This document shows positions 1 to 5,259 of a stretch of DNA of 5,477 nt, piece after piece. Source of the stretch: an uncultured Alphaproteobacteria bacterium (lineage in GTDB: Bacteria > Pseudomonadota > Alphaproteobacteria > Caulobacterales > Parvularculaceae); the NCBI GenBank assembly GCA_938003575.1, contig CALKYG010000336.1:1-5477 (forward strand). Reading direction: 5' to 3'. Every line of letters starts with the position of its first letter. The stretch's first letter is position 1. The translations under genes were made by a program, and so were the position numbers. Below the pieces are notes generated by a model. That model worked only from the letters and a program-made list of their open reading frames with translations, did not search any database and had not been told where the DNA came from.

Positions 1-180
1 CAATAACGGAGACCATCCGGGCGAAAGCGTCGTCTTTACACGTCCGTCGATCCTGTTTCGGCCCCGCCGAAACCCCCGGAAAACAGGGGTTTTGGTGGAG
101 CCGCCGGGTACCGCCCCCGGGTCCGATCCGCTTATTGCACGGGCCGTTTATCGCCATAGCCGGCAAGCCGGCCCCATGAA
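1..180 (-). ncRNA. ssrA: Permuted two-piece tmRNA (alphaproteobacterial type), coding piece cut by window start
   Basis: tmRNA rescues stalled ribosomes by acting first as alanyl-tRNA and then as a short mRNA for a degradation tag, together with SmpB. Read on the minus strand, the acceptor piece comes first and ends CGGCTCCACCA (103 to 93), so CCA is encoded. After a 27-base spacer the coding piece starts GGGGCCGAAACAGGATCGAC at 65. GGGGCCG (65-59) pairs with CGGCTCC (103-97) over seven base pairs with G at position 3 opposite U70, the alanine identity pair; the discriminator is A. Positions 120-104 form a 5-bp T-arm-like stem CCGGG/CCCGG with a 7-base loop GGCGGTA, which is not the usual TTCRA loop. 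Upstream, 172-159 can form a 5-bp hairpin with loop CTTG. The 5' end of the acceptor piece (about 175-180) is an estimate. The tag codons and the 3' end of the coding piece lie beyond base 1. The order acceptor then coding is the permuted form known from alphaproteobacteria. Confidence 0.92.
66..92 (-). other. Intervening spacer of permuted ssrA, hairpin removed during maturation
   Basis: These 27 bases separate the encoded CCA (93-95) from the first G of the coding piece (65). They contain a perfect 7-bp inverted repeat, AAACCCC (92-86) with GGGGTTT (76-70), around a 9-base loop. In two-piece tmRNAs the segment joining the old 3' and 5' ends is excised. RNase P would be expected to make the 5' end at 65 and a 3' nuclease to trim to CCA. 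The hairpin is seen in the sequence; the processing is inferred from the family. Confidence 0.8.
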
Positions 181-210
181 CTTAGGGACAAAATCCCGAT
201 TTTTGAAGGG

Positions 211-239
211 ATAACGACAATTCAGGCCAAAATTGTCAA
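211..239 (-). promoter_or_regulatory. Probable ssrA promoter
   Basis: On the minus strand a perfect -35 hexamer TTGACA lies at 239-234. With a 17-base spacer the -10 would be CGTTAT (216-211), with 18 bases GTTATC (215-210); both are weak matches to TATAAT. Transcription would begin near 200-205, some 25 bases before the estimated acceptor-piece end, which fits a processed precursor. The -35 is convincing and the exact -10 is not. The -35 overlaps one arm of the inverted repeat at 216-237. Confidence 0.5.
216..237. repeat. Inverted repeat in ssrA/XRE intergenic region, candidate operator
   Basis: GACAATT (216-222) and AATTGTC (231-237) are perfect 7-bp inverted arms separated by 8 bases. The repeat covers the stretch between the putative -35 and -10 of ssrA and lies about 70 bases upstream of the XRE gene start. 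A symmetric site of this size between two divergent genes, one encoding a helix-turn-helix protein, suits a dimeric repressor. The symmetry is seen directly; an operator role is inference. As RNA it would be a weak AT-rich hairpin without a T-run, so a terminator is unlikely. Confidence 0.45.
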
Positions 240-306
240 ATCCCTGTAATATTTGACGGCTAGTGCAACCGGTGCGCCATCAAGGGCGCAGGGGCGGGGT
301 GCGGAT

Positions 307-582
307 ATGGAACCTGGCGATTTCAGGAAATGGCGAAAGGCGTTGAAGCTCTCCCAGAGGGAAGCAGCGCACGCCTTGGGCCTCAAGCGCCGAATGATCC
401 AGTATTACGAAAAAGGCGAACGGGACGGCGACAAGGTCGATATTCCGCGATCGGTGAGGCTTGCGTGTTATGCGCTCTCGGAAGGCGTTGAGGATTATCA
501 CGGCCCGAACCGGAAGATTAAACGGCGCGACGACAAGCCCAAAAAAGACAAGGAACCCGAGCAGGAACCGGTCGGGGAATAG
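307..582 (+). CDS. XRE-family helix-turn-helix transcriptional regulator
   Basis: This 91-residue protein is a probable DNA-binding regulator. Residues 5-38 read as an XRE/Cro-type helix-turn-helix: a first helix with FRKWRKAL, then LSQREAAHALGL (14-25) and the recognition segment KRRMIQYYEKGER (27-38-39 region), with the classic QREAA and YEKGER signatures. A further helix follows near 47-58 (IPRSVRLACYAL), typical of small alphaproteobacterial XRE proteins. The tail (68-91) is highly charged, Lys/Arg/Asp/Glu-rich, and probably disordered. ATG at 307 is chosen because it begins just before the domain and has G-rich sequence (GGGG at 296-299) at suitable distance. An in-frame TTG at 253 would add 18 residues without homology signs and has no ribosome binding site. 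The gene is divergent from ssrA and ends 4 bases before the convergent membrane-protein gene. Its target is unknown; autoregulation through the repeat at 216-237 is possible. Confidence 0.85.
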   Translation: MEPGDFRKWRKALKLSQREAAHALGLKRRMIQYYEKGERDGDKVDIPRSVRLACYALSEGVEDYHGPNRKIKRRDDKPKKDKEPEQEPVGE

Positions 583-586
583 CGAT

Positions 587-2104
587 CTAGGTCCTGTCCG
601 GGGCGTCCTGAGGATTCAGCTCCAGGTCAAGCGGGCCCGGCGGGGAGCCCTCAGCGTCTGATCCGTCGTCCTGCGGAACCCGAGATTGCTCGTCAGGCGA
701 AACCAGGTCCCGATTTTGATATTCCCAATAGCTCAACGCGCGCCGGGCCCGGTCGACGCCTGCCCTGAATTGCGCAGAGTTCGGATGCGCGTCGGCGTTT
801 TCGATCCGGTTGAGGGCGGCCTCTCCATAGGCGCCGAGCCGGAATCGAAGATAGCCGTAATCGAAGTCGGCGGCGCTTGTCTTTCCGGCCAGCAACAGCC
901 GCTCCTGACTCTCCGCGCTCATTCTCCACGGATTGAAGAGCGGCGACGATAGGCCCAGCAGGACCACAATCCATAAAGCAGCCATGGCGGTGTTGCACGG
1001 GGCGACCGGCGGCATCCAGCGGGCCGCACGCCAGTTGGCTTCTGAAAGCAGTCCGACGAGGAGGACGACGCTGTACGAGAAGGCGAGAAACGTCATGGCG
1101 GCGCCGCCGATTCTGGCCGGCGTCAATCCATATTCGCCAATCCGCTGGACAAGGCTGTATGCGGATAGCCCCGTATAGACGGGAAAAAGCGCGATGGCCG
1201 CTATCGTAGAAACACGCAGCCAGGCCGGCGGCGGCGACATTTCCCCGTTCTGATAAACGCCGTTGAAAATGAGCATGCCGGCGAAAGCCAGGAATAAAAC
1301 AACCGCGCCGGGCCTTCCAAAGAAGAAATCGGAATCGAGAACGGCGCCGGGCCCGTTGGCTGCCAGCGCAATCGCAAATGTAATCGAAAAGATCGCCATG
1401 ATCGGCATGGCGATTCGTGAAAACAGCAGCAGCATGAAGCGCAATGCGCCGAGCACCGCTTGCTGACCGCGGATCATGGCGATCGACAATCCGCCGACGG
1501 CGCCAAGGAATGGCAGGATGAACCAGGGCTCATCGAAGAGCTCTGAAAAGAACTTGACGTCCATCTGCTTCAAAAGCGCCGCCCAAGCGAACAGAAGAAT
1601 GAGTGAAAGCCCCGCAAAGATATTCGCGCCGCCGGCGATCAGCGGCAGCGTCAACCCGTGAAAGTAGACCGATCGGTATTTTGGCGGCGCGCCGGTCTCA
1701 AGGACGGATTTTGCGAGCGCCAGCGACAAGTACCCTGCCAGCGGCGCTGAAATGAAAAACCAGAAAATGAAGGGAAACGATTCGAGGTCGTGCCGGCTGC
1801 TCTGATCAGCGGCGGTCATGAACCATGTCGGTCCGGCCAGAAGCGCAGCGATCGCCGCGGAGGGGATGATCGGCCGCACGAAATCATTGCGTTCGGAAAG
1901 AAGAAGCCAGCCCGCCGAAAAGACTACGACGGATTGCAGGACCGTGACCGAGAGAGGCGAGGGGGTTGACGCGTCAATCCAGCGGGTTGTTATCCAATAG
2001 ACGGCGCCGCCGGTCGCAAGACCGACGAAGAGGCTCAAAAAGCCCAGTCCTCGACCGCTCTCCGCGAGCGAAATGCCGTCTTGTTTTGCCGCTTTATCCG
2101 TCAT
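587..2104 (-). CDS. DUF4153 domain-containing polytopic membrane protein
   Basis: This 505-residue inner-membrane protein has unknown function. About ten to eleven hydrophobic segments are visible, roughly at residues 20-40, 52-70, 79-98, 110-131, 150-178, 194-211, 221-249, 265-284, 297-320, 333-353 and 371-388. DUF4153-type signatures follow: [12 protein letters not shown] at 321-332, [15 protein letters not shown] at 386-400, and [14 protein letters not shown] at 418-431 in a soluble C-terminal part. The last 40 residues are acidic and proline-rich, probably disordered. ATG at 2104 is preferred because GAGGG lies 8 bases upstream. An ATG at 2134 would add ten hydrophilic residues but has only T/C-rich sequence before it. 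The gene is divergent from thyA (109 bases between starts) and convergent with the XRE gene. I could not pick a convincing promoter or a terminator in the 4-base gap at its 3' end. Membership in DUF4153 is from recalled motifs; no biochemical role can be assigned. Confidence 0.85.
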   Translation of the reverse strand: MTDKAAKQDGISLAESGRGLGFLSLFVGLATGGAVYWITTRWIDASTPSPLSVTVLQSVVVFSAGWLLLSERNDFVRPIIPSAAIAALLAGPTWFMTAADQSSRHDLESFPFIFWFFISAPLAGYLSLALAKSVLETGAPPKYRSVYFHGLTLPLIAGGANIFAGLSLILLFAWAALLKQMDVKFFSELFDEPWFILPFLGAVGGLSIAMIRGQQAVLGALRFMLLLFSRIAMPIMAIFSITFAIALAANGPGAVLDSDFFFGRPGAVVLFLAFAGMLIFNGVYQNGEMSPPPAWLRVSTIAAIALFPVYTGLSAYSLVQRIGEYGLTPARIGGAAMTFLAFSYSVVLLVGLLSEANWRAARWMPPVAPCNTAMAALWIVVLLGLSSPLFNPWRMSAESQERLLLAGKTSAADFDYGYLRFRLGAYGEAALNRIENADAHPNSAQFRAGVDRARRALSYWEYQNRDLVSPDEQSRVPQDDGSDAEGSPPGPLDLELNPQDAPDRT

Positions 2105-2194
2105 TCCCCTGTCCCTCGCGTCCGAGGCTAGCATACCGGGGAAAAAACGCCGATACGCGACAGCCGGAGACGAAGGCGGTATCTTTCAGCGGCG

Positions 2195-2202
2195 AAAGGA
2201 GA
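2195..2202 (+). promoter_or_regulatory. Ribosome binding site of thyA
   Basis: AAAGGAGA lies 11 bases before the ATG at 2214. It fixes the start there rather than at upstream in-frame codons such as ATG 2073, which lies inside the divergent membrane-protein gene and would add 47 residues absent from ThyA proteins. The rest of the 109-base divergent gap (2105-2213) shows no convincing -35/-10 pair on either strand. Confidence 0.8.
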
Positions 2203-2213
2203 TTCGCACAGCG

Positions 2214-3008
2214 ATGAAGCAATATCACGCCCTGTTGGAGCGGGCTCTCAACGAAGGCGATGACCGCGCCGAACGCACCGGCACGGGCGCCCGCTCTGTT
2301 TTCGGCCACCAGATGCGGTTTGATCTCGGGGAGGGGTTTCCCCTTTTGACGACGAAAAAGCTGCACGTGAAGTCGATCATCCATGAGCTTTTGTGGTTCA
2401 TCGCGGGCGACACCAATACCGCCTACCTGAATAAGCACGGCGTGACGATATGGGACGAATGGGCGGATGAGAACGGCGAACTCGGGCCGGTTTACGGCCG
2501 CCAGTGGCGTTCGTGGCCGGCGGGCGACGGCAGGGTGATCGACCAGCTATCCTGGGTCATTGATGAGTTGAAACGCAATCCGTCGTCGCGGCGCCTCGTC
2601 GTCAGCGCATGGAACCCGGCCGAAATAGCGGACATGGCCCTTCCGCCCTGTCATTGTCTGTTTCAATTCTTCGTGTCGAACGGGCGGTTGTCCTGTCAGT
2701 TGTATCAGCGCTCGGCGGATATTTTTCTCGGCGTCCCTTTCAATATCGCGTCCTACGCCCTTCTCACCCACATGACGGCGCAAACGGTCGGGTTGACTCC
2801 GGGTGAATTCATTCACACGCTCGGCGACGCGCATCTTTATCACAATCATTTTGAACAGGCGCGGCTTCAGCTGACGCGAAAGCCGGGAAAACTGCCGAGG
2901 CTCGAACTGAATCCGGAGGTCAAGTCCATCTTTGATTTCAGGTATGAGGATATTGAGATCCGCGATTATGTCGCCGATCCGGCGATAAGGGCGCCGATCG
3001 CCGTATGA
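2214..3008 (+). CDS. thyA: Thymidylate synthase
   Basis: ThyA is a cytoplasmic homodimer that methylates dUMP to dTMP, using 5,10-methylene-tetrahydrofolate as both carbon and hydride donor and releasing dihydrofolate. The protein has 264 residues, the same length as the Escherichia coli enzyme, and key residues keep that numbering: Arg21, Glu58, Trp80, Tyr94, Arg126-Arg127 (phosphate contact from the partner subunit), catalytic Cys146 in PPCHC, Gln165-Arg166-Ser167, Asp169, Asn177, His207 and Tyr209. The C-terminus APIAV matches the closing tail that folds over the active site. No residue appears to be missing, so the enzyme should be active. It is the first gene of a cluster: its TGA overlaps the next ATG by 4 bases (ATGA), and folA follows two genes later, which recycles its dihydrofolate product. 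The presence of ThyA suggests that this organism need not rely on flavin-dependent ThyX. Confidence 0.98.
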   Translation: MKQYHALLERALNEGDDRAERTGTGARSVFGHQMRFDLGEGFPLLTTKKLHVKSIIHELLWFIAGDTNTAYLNKHGVTIWDEWADENGELGPVYGRQWRSWPAGDGRVIDQLSWVIDELKRNPSSRRLVVSAWNPAEIADMALPPCHCLFQFFVSNGRLSCQLYQRSADIFLGVPFNIASYALLTHMTAQTVGLTPGEFIHTLGDAHLYHNHFEQARLQLTRKPGKLPRLELNPEVKSIFDFRYEDIEIRDYVADPAIRAPIAV

Positions 3009-3487
3009 CGTTGACAATTCGCCACGCCGTTAGGAGCGACGCGGCCCTTATTCTGGGCTTTATCCGCGAACTCGCCGAATACGAAAAGCTGGCCGACAGC
3101 GTTGTTGCGAGCGAGACGCATATCGAGCGTGCGCTCTTCTGCGAGAATCCCAAAGCGTTCGCGCTGATTGCGGAATGGGACGGCGCGCCTTGCGCCTTCG
3201 CGCTTTATTTCTACAATTTCTCGACTTTCGTCGGCAAGCACGGCGTCTATCTTGAAGATCTTTTCGTTCGTCAGTCTCATCGCGGAAAAGGGATCGGCAA
3301 GGCTCTTCTCTCACGGCTGGCGCGCATCGCAATTGAGAATGATTGCGGACGCCTTGAATGGTCGGTTCTCGACTGGAATGCGCCCGCTATCGCCTTTTAC
3401 CGCTCGCTCGGCGCCGCGCCGATGGACGAGTGGACCGTGTACAGGCTCGCCGGCGACGCACTCTCAACCCTTGCGGACGGCGCCTGA
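3005..3487 (+). CDS. GNAT N-acetyltransferase, SSAT-like (diamine/polyamine acetyltransferase family)
   Basis: This 160-residue GNAT-fold enzyme transfers an acetyl group from acetyl-CoA to an amine. The acetyl-CoA pyrophosphate loop is RGKGIG (93-98). The segment before it, YLEDLFV (82-88), and the later [15 protein letters not shown] (123-137) closely resemble spermidine/spermine N1-acetyltransferase (SSAT), in which the matching Glu (Glu84 here) contacts the amine substrate and the matching Tyr (Tyr132) is the general acid. This points to a small polyamine, diamine or thialysine-like substrate, but the true substrate cannot be read from the sequence. The start is set by the ATGA overlap with thyA, with a weak AAGGG 13 bases upstream (2987-2991), so translation is probably coupled. 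Its TGA overlaps the folA ATG by one base (TGATG). An alternative is a general GNAT acting on another amine; the GNAT assignment is firm and the SSAT subtype likely. Confidence 0.9.
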   Translation: MTLTIRHAVRSDAALILGFIRELAEYEKLADSVVASETHIERALFCENPKAFALIAEWDGAPCAFALYFYNFSTFVGKHGVYLEDLFVRQSHRGKGIGKALLSRLARIAIENDCGRLEWSVLDWNAPAIAFYRSLGAAPMDEWTVYRLAGDALSTLADGA

Positions 3488-4029
3488 TGCGGCTGTCGAT
3501 CATTGTCGCGGTCGCGCGAAACGGCGTGATCGGACGCGGCGGCGGGCTGGCGTGGAGAATTTCCGACGATTTGAAGCGGTTCAAGGAAACAACGACCGGC
3601 CATCCGGTCGTCATGGGCCGCAAGACCTTCGACAGCATTGGAAAGCCGCTGCCTGATCGCGCGAACATTGTCGTCAGCCGCAAAATGCCGGGCCGGGAGG
3701 GCGTCATTGCAGCTCGAAGTCTCGAGGAAGCGATCGAAATTGCGGAGAGCGAAGCGGCGGGCCTCGGCGTTGACGAGGTTTTCATCATCGGGGGCGCAGA
3801 CATCTACCGGAAAATATTGCCCCGATGCGATCGGATCTATTTGACGGAAGTCGACGCCGACGTTGAAGGCGACGTCTATTTTCCGCCGCTTGATCCGGCC
3901 GAATGGCGGAGGCGTTGGACGGGCGCCGCCTCGCGCTCGGCGCGGAACGAGCACGATTGCAGATTTTTCATTCTTGATCGCTTGGAACCCGCTGATTCGC
4001 CGGGTGATTTGCGCCCTGACGACGCGTAA
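3487..4029 (+). CDS. folA: Dihydrofolate reductase
   Basis: FolA reduces dihydrofolate to tetrahydrofolate with NADPH in the cytoplasm, replenishing the cofactor that ThyA oxidises. The protein has 180 residues, about 20 more than the E. coli enzyme, mostly through a charged C-terminal tail (about 166-180) and an insertion near 85-95. Family motifs are clear: NGVIG (12-16, Met20-loop region), LAWRISDDL (21-29) with Asp28 as the equivalent of catalytic Asp27, VVMGRKTFDSIG (41-52, NADPH binding), PLPDRANIVVSR (54-65), and FIIGGADIY (99-107) with the Gly-Gly cis peptide. The usual Pro before the active-site Trp (PW) is Ala22 here, and the Pro two residues after the Trp is replaced by Ile-Ser. 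ATG at 3487 overlaps the preceding TGA by one base, which suggests stop-restart coupling; an upstream in-frame ATG at 3358 is inside the acetyltransferase gene and adds unrelated sequence. Trimethoprim sensitivity cannot be predicted. Confidence 0.96.
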   Translation: MRLSIIVAVARNGVIGRGGGLAWRISDDLKRFKETTTGHPVVMGRKTFDSIGKPLPDRANIVVSRKMPGREGVIAARSLEEAIEIAESEAAGLGVDEVFIIGGADIYRKILPRCDRIYLTEVDADVEGDVYFPPLDPAEWRRRWTGAASRSARNEHDCRFFILDRLEPADSPGDLRPDDA

Positions 4030-4039
4030 AAAGCTTTGG

Positions 4040-4069
4040 TTGTCCGTAAACGCGCGTTTACAATAGAAT
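4040..4069 (+). promoter_or_regulatory. Sigma70-like promoter for the secreted NTF2-like protein
   Basis: TTGTCC (4040-4045) matches TTGACA at four of six positions, and TAGAAT (4064-4069) matches TATAAT at five of six, with an 18-base spacer. Transcription would start near 4076, leaving a leader of about 65 bases. The promoter begins just after the folA stop codon, so the downstream gene probably has its own transcription unit, possibly with read-through from the thyA cluster because no terminator is seen between them. Confidence 0.6.
4046..4061. repeat. Perfect 16-bp palindrome in promoter spacer, candidate operator
   Basis: GTAAACGCGCGTTTAC equals its own reverse complement. It fills nearly the whole spacer between the putative -35 and -10, where a bound dimeric repressor would block RNA polymerase. 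An extra half-site CGTAAA occurs at 4025-4030, 20 bases upstream of the CGTAAA at 4045-4050. The symmetry is direct observation. TetR- or LacI-type proteins often use such sites, but which regulator binds is unknown. As an RNA hairpin it is only 6 bp with a GCGC loop and no T-run, so it is a poor terminator for folA. Confidence 0.6.
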
Positions 4070-4093
4070 TGCGACAATAGAGAAGGCCGCCGT

Positions 4094-4109
4094 CGGCGCA
4101 GGAGCGCCG
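4094..4109 (+). other. Small GC hairpin in the 5' leader
   Basis: CGGCGC (4094-4099) and GCGCCG (4104-4109) form a 6-bp stem with loop AGGA. A second GCGCCG at 4115-4120 could pair with the same left arm and give an alternative fold. It lies between the predicted transcription start and the ribosome binding site. Such stems are common in GC-rich DNA, so a regulatory role is uncertain. Confidence 0.3.
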
Positions 4110-4130
4110 GTGAAGCGCCGATTTCGACAT

Positions 4131-4135
4131 GGAGG
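4131..4135 (+). promoter_or_regulatory. Ribosome binding site deciding the start at 4141
   Basis: GGAGG lies 5 bases before the ATG at 4141, within a longer GGAGGGGG run. The alternative in-frame ATG at 4129 directly precedes this run, has no good site of its own, and would put four extra residues in front of a signal peptide that is well formed from 4141. Confidence 0.65.
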
Positions 4136-4140
4136 GGGCC

Positions 4141-5259
4141 ATGAGGGCCGCTGTCCTGCTGACGGCAGGGCTGACAATCGCGACGAACGCAAGCGCTGAG
4201 ACTGTGCGTGCGGAGACCTGCCGCAAAGGGACCGACGTGCGGCACATCGAGGTGGTTTCGCCTGGTTCGGTCGGCATAGCCTGTGATGTCGTCTATTATC
4301 GCGATGCCGGGTCCGACGCCGCCGTTCTTTACAATGCAAATGTCGACAAGGATTTCTGCCGGGCGCGGGCCGCCGAGCTCGCTGCAACGCTGATTTCTGA
4401 AGGATTCGATTGTTCGACAGAGGCCTCCCGTTCGGTTGAAGCGTCTCTTGCGGGCGGCGAAGGAGCGGACGTCGACGGTCTCGATGCGCCGCTAAACATT
4501 CAATTGGAAAAGGCTGCCGGCGCCGCCGCCGAAGATCCGCTTGCGGATGAAGAGCCGCTGATCGCGGAAGCGGCCGCCGCTGAGCCGGATACGCAGCCGT
4601 TCGCCGAGACGGTCCCGCAGCCCGCCGCCGCGGGACATGAGCGCAAGGTTGAACCTTCGGCGCGGCCAACGCCCGCTGAACCCGTTCAGCTTGCAGCCGA
4701 TGCGCAGCCGAGCGCCTACAGGGCGCCGCGCCCGCCGAAGACAACCGGCGCCGGCCGCCTCGTCGGCGCAAAGCCGATGATTGATGATATTATTGATTCT
4801 TCAGTCGAACCGGAATCCGACACGGATCCCGCGAAGGCGACTGTGGCGTCCGAGCGCGATCGCCTGCCCGCCCGGCCGGCGGATGACGTCATTCGCGGAG
4901 TCCTCGCCGCAAACGCGGCTGCATGGAATGAAGGCAACCTCGACTCGTTCATGAACGGGTATGCCAATACGGCGGAATTGCTGATGGTGAAAGACGGCGT
5001 CGTAACGACCGGATGGCGCGAGGTGCGCAAAGCCTATGAGGCGGAAATCGCCGCCCGTTCGCAGATGGGACGACTTTCGTTTGAGGTGGAAGAAGTCAGC
5101 CTCGCGTCCAGCGACGCGGCGACTGTCATCGGCCGCTACGCGCTGGACGCTGCCGAGGTGAAAAGGGAAGGCGTCATGACGCTCGTCATGAAGCATGTCG
5201 ACGGGCGCTGGCGCATCATCCAGGATACGCGCGTCGCCAGCGCAGCGGCTAATCCCTGA
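4141..5259 (+). CDS. Secreted four-cysteine domain protein with C-terminal NTF2-like (SnoaL/DUF4440) domain
   Basis: This 372-residue protein is probably exported to the periplasm. Residues 1-19 are a signal peptide (MRAAVLL..., ending ASA before Glu20). Residues 25-92 form a small domain with four cysteines (27, 48, 73, 91), the motif RHIEVV (34-39) and a pattern V-x-Y-Y-R then FCRARAAEL (72-80). I have the impression of an uncharacterised family with this pattern in proteobacteria, and the even cysteine number suits disulfides. Residues about 95-245 are an Ala/Pro/Glu/Asp-rich low-complexity linker. Residues 248-368 resemble the NTF2-like SnoaL/DUF4440 fold: AAWNEGNLDSFMNGY (260-274), GWREVRKAYE (291-300), MGRLSFEVEEV (309-319) and GRWRIIQD (355-362). 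Such domains form cone-shaped pockets or dimers, and catalysis cannot be inferred. It follows folA after 111 bases under its own promoter and overlaps the convergent Mrp gene by 11 bases. Function is unknown. Confidence 0.8.
   Translation: MRAAVLLTAGLTIATNASAETVRAETCRKGTDVRHIEVVSPGSVGIACDVVYYRDAGSDAAVLYNANVDKDFCRARAAELAATLISEGFDCSTEASRSVEASLAGGEGADVDGLDAPLNIQLEKAAGAAAEDPLADEEPLIAEAAAAEPDTQPFAETVPQPAAAGHERKVEPSARPTPAEPVQLAADAQPSAYRAPRPPKTTGAGRLVGAKPMIDDIIDSSVEPESDTDPAKATVASERDRLPARPADDVIRGVLAANAAAWNEGNLDSFMNGYANTAELLMVKDGVVTTGWREVRKAYEAEIAARSQMGRLSFEVEEVSLASSDAATVIGRYALDAAEVKREGVMTLVMKHVDGRWRIIQDTRVASAAANP

Noticed and set aside
253..306. TTG start at 253 for the XRE protein
   Set aside because: The added 18 residues are low in information, no ribosome binding site precedes the TTG, and the ATG at 307 begins right before the helix-turn-helix.
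583..620. Bidirectional terminator between the convergent XRE and DUF4153 genes
   Set aside because: The gap is only 4 bases and I found no stem of useful length with a flanking T-run on either strand.
4030..4075. Intrinsic terminator of the thyA-folA cluster at the palindrome
   Set aside because: The stem would be only 6 bp around a GCGC loop and it is followed by AATAGAATT rather than a T-run; the promoter-spacer position explains it better.
3397..4245. Long minus-strand open frame of 282 codons across the acetyltransferase end, folA and the following gap
   Set aside because: It lies opposite clear folA coding sequence, its composition is Arg/Ala-rich as expected of an antisense shadow in GC-rich DNA, and it shows no family motif or ribosome binding site.
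4058..4771. Minus-strand open frame of 237 codons opposite the secreted-protein gene
   Set aside because: It is extremely Arg/Pro/Ala-rich and mirrors the Ala/Pro linker codons of the plus-strand gene, which has a signal peptide and recognisable domains.
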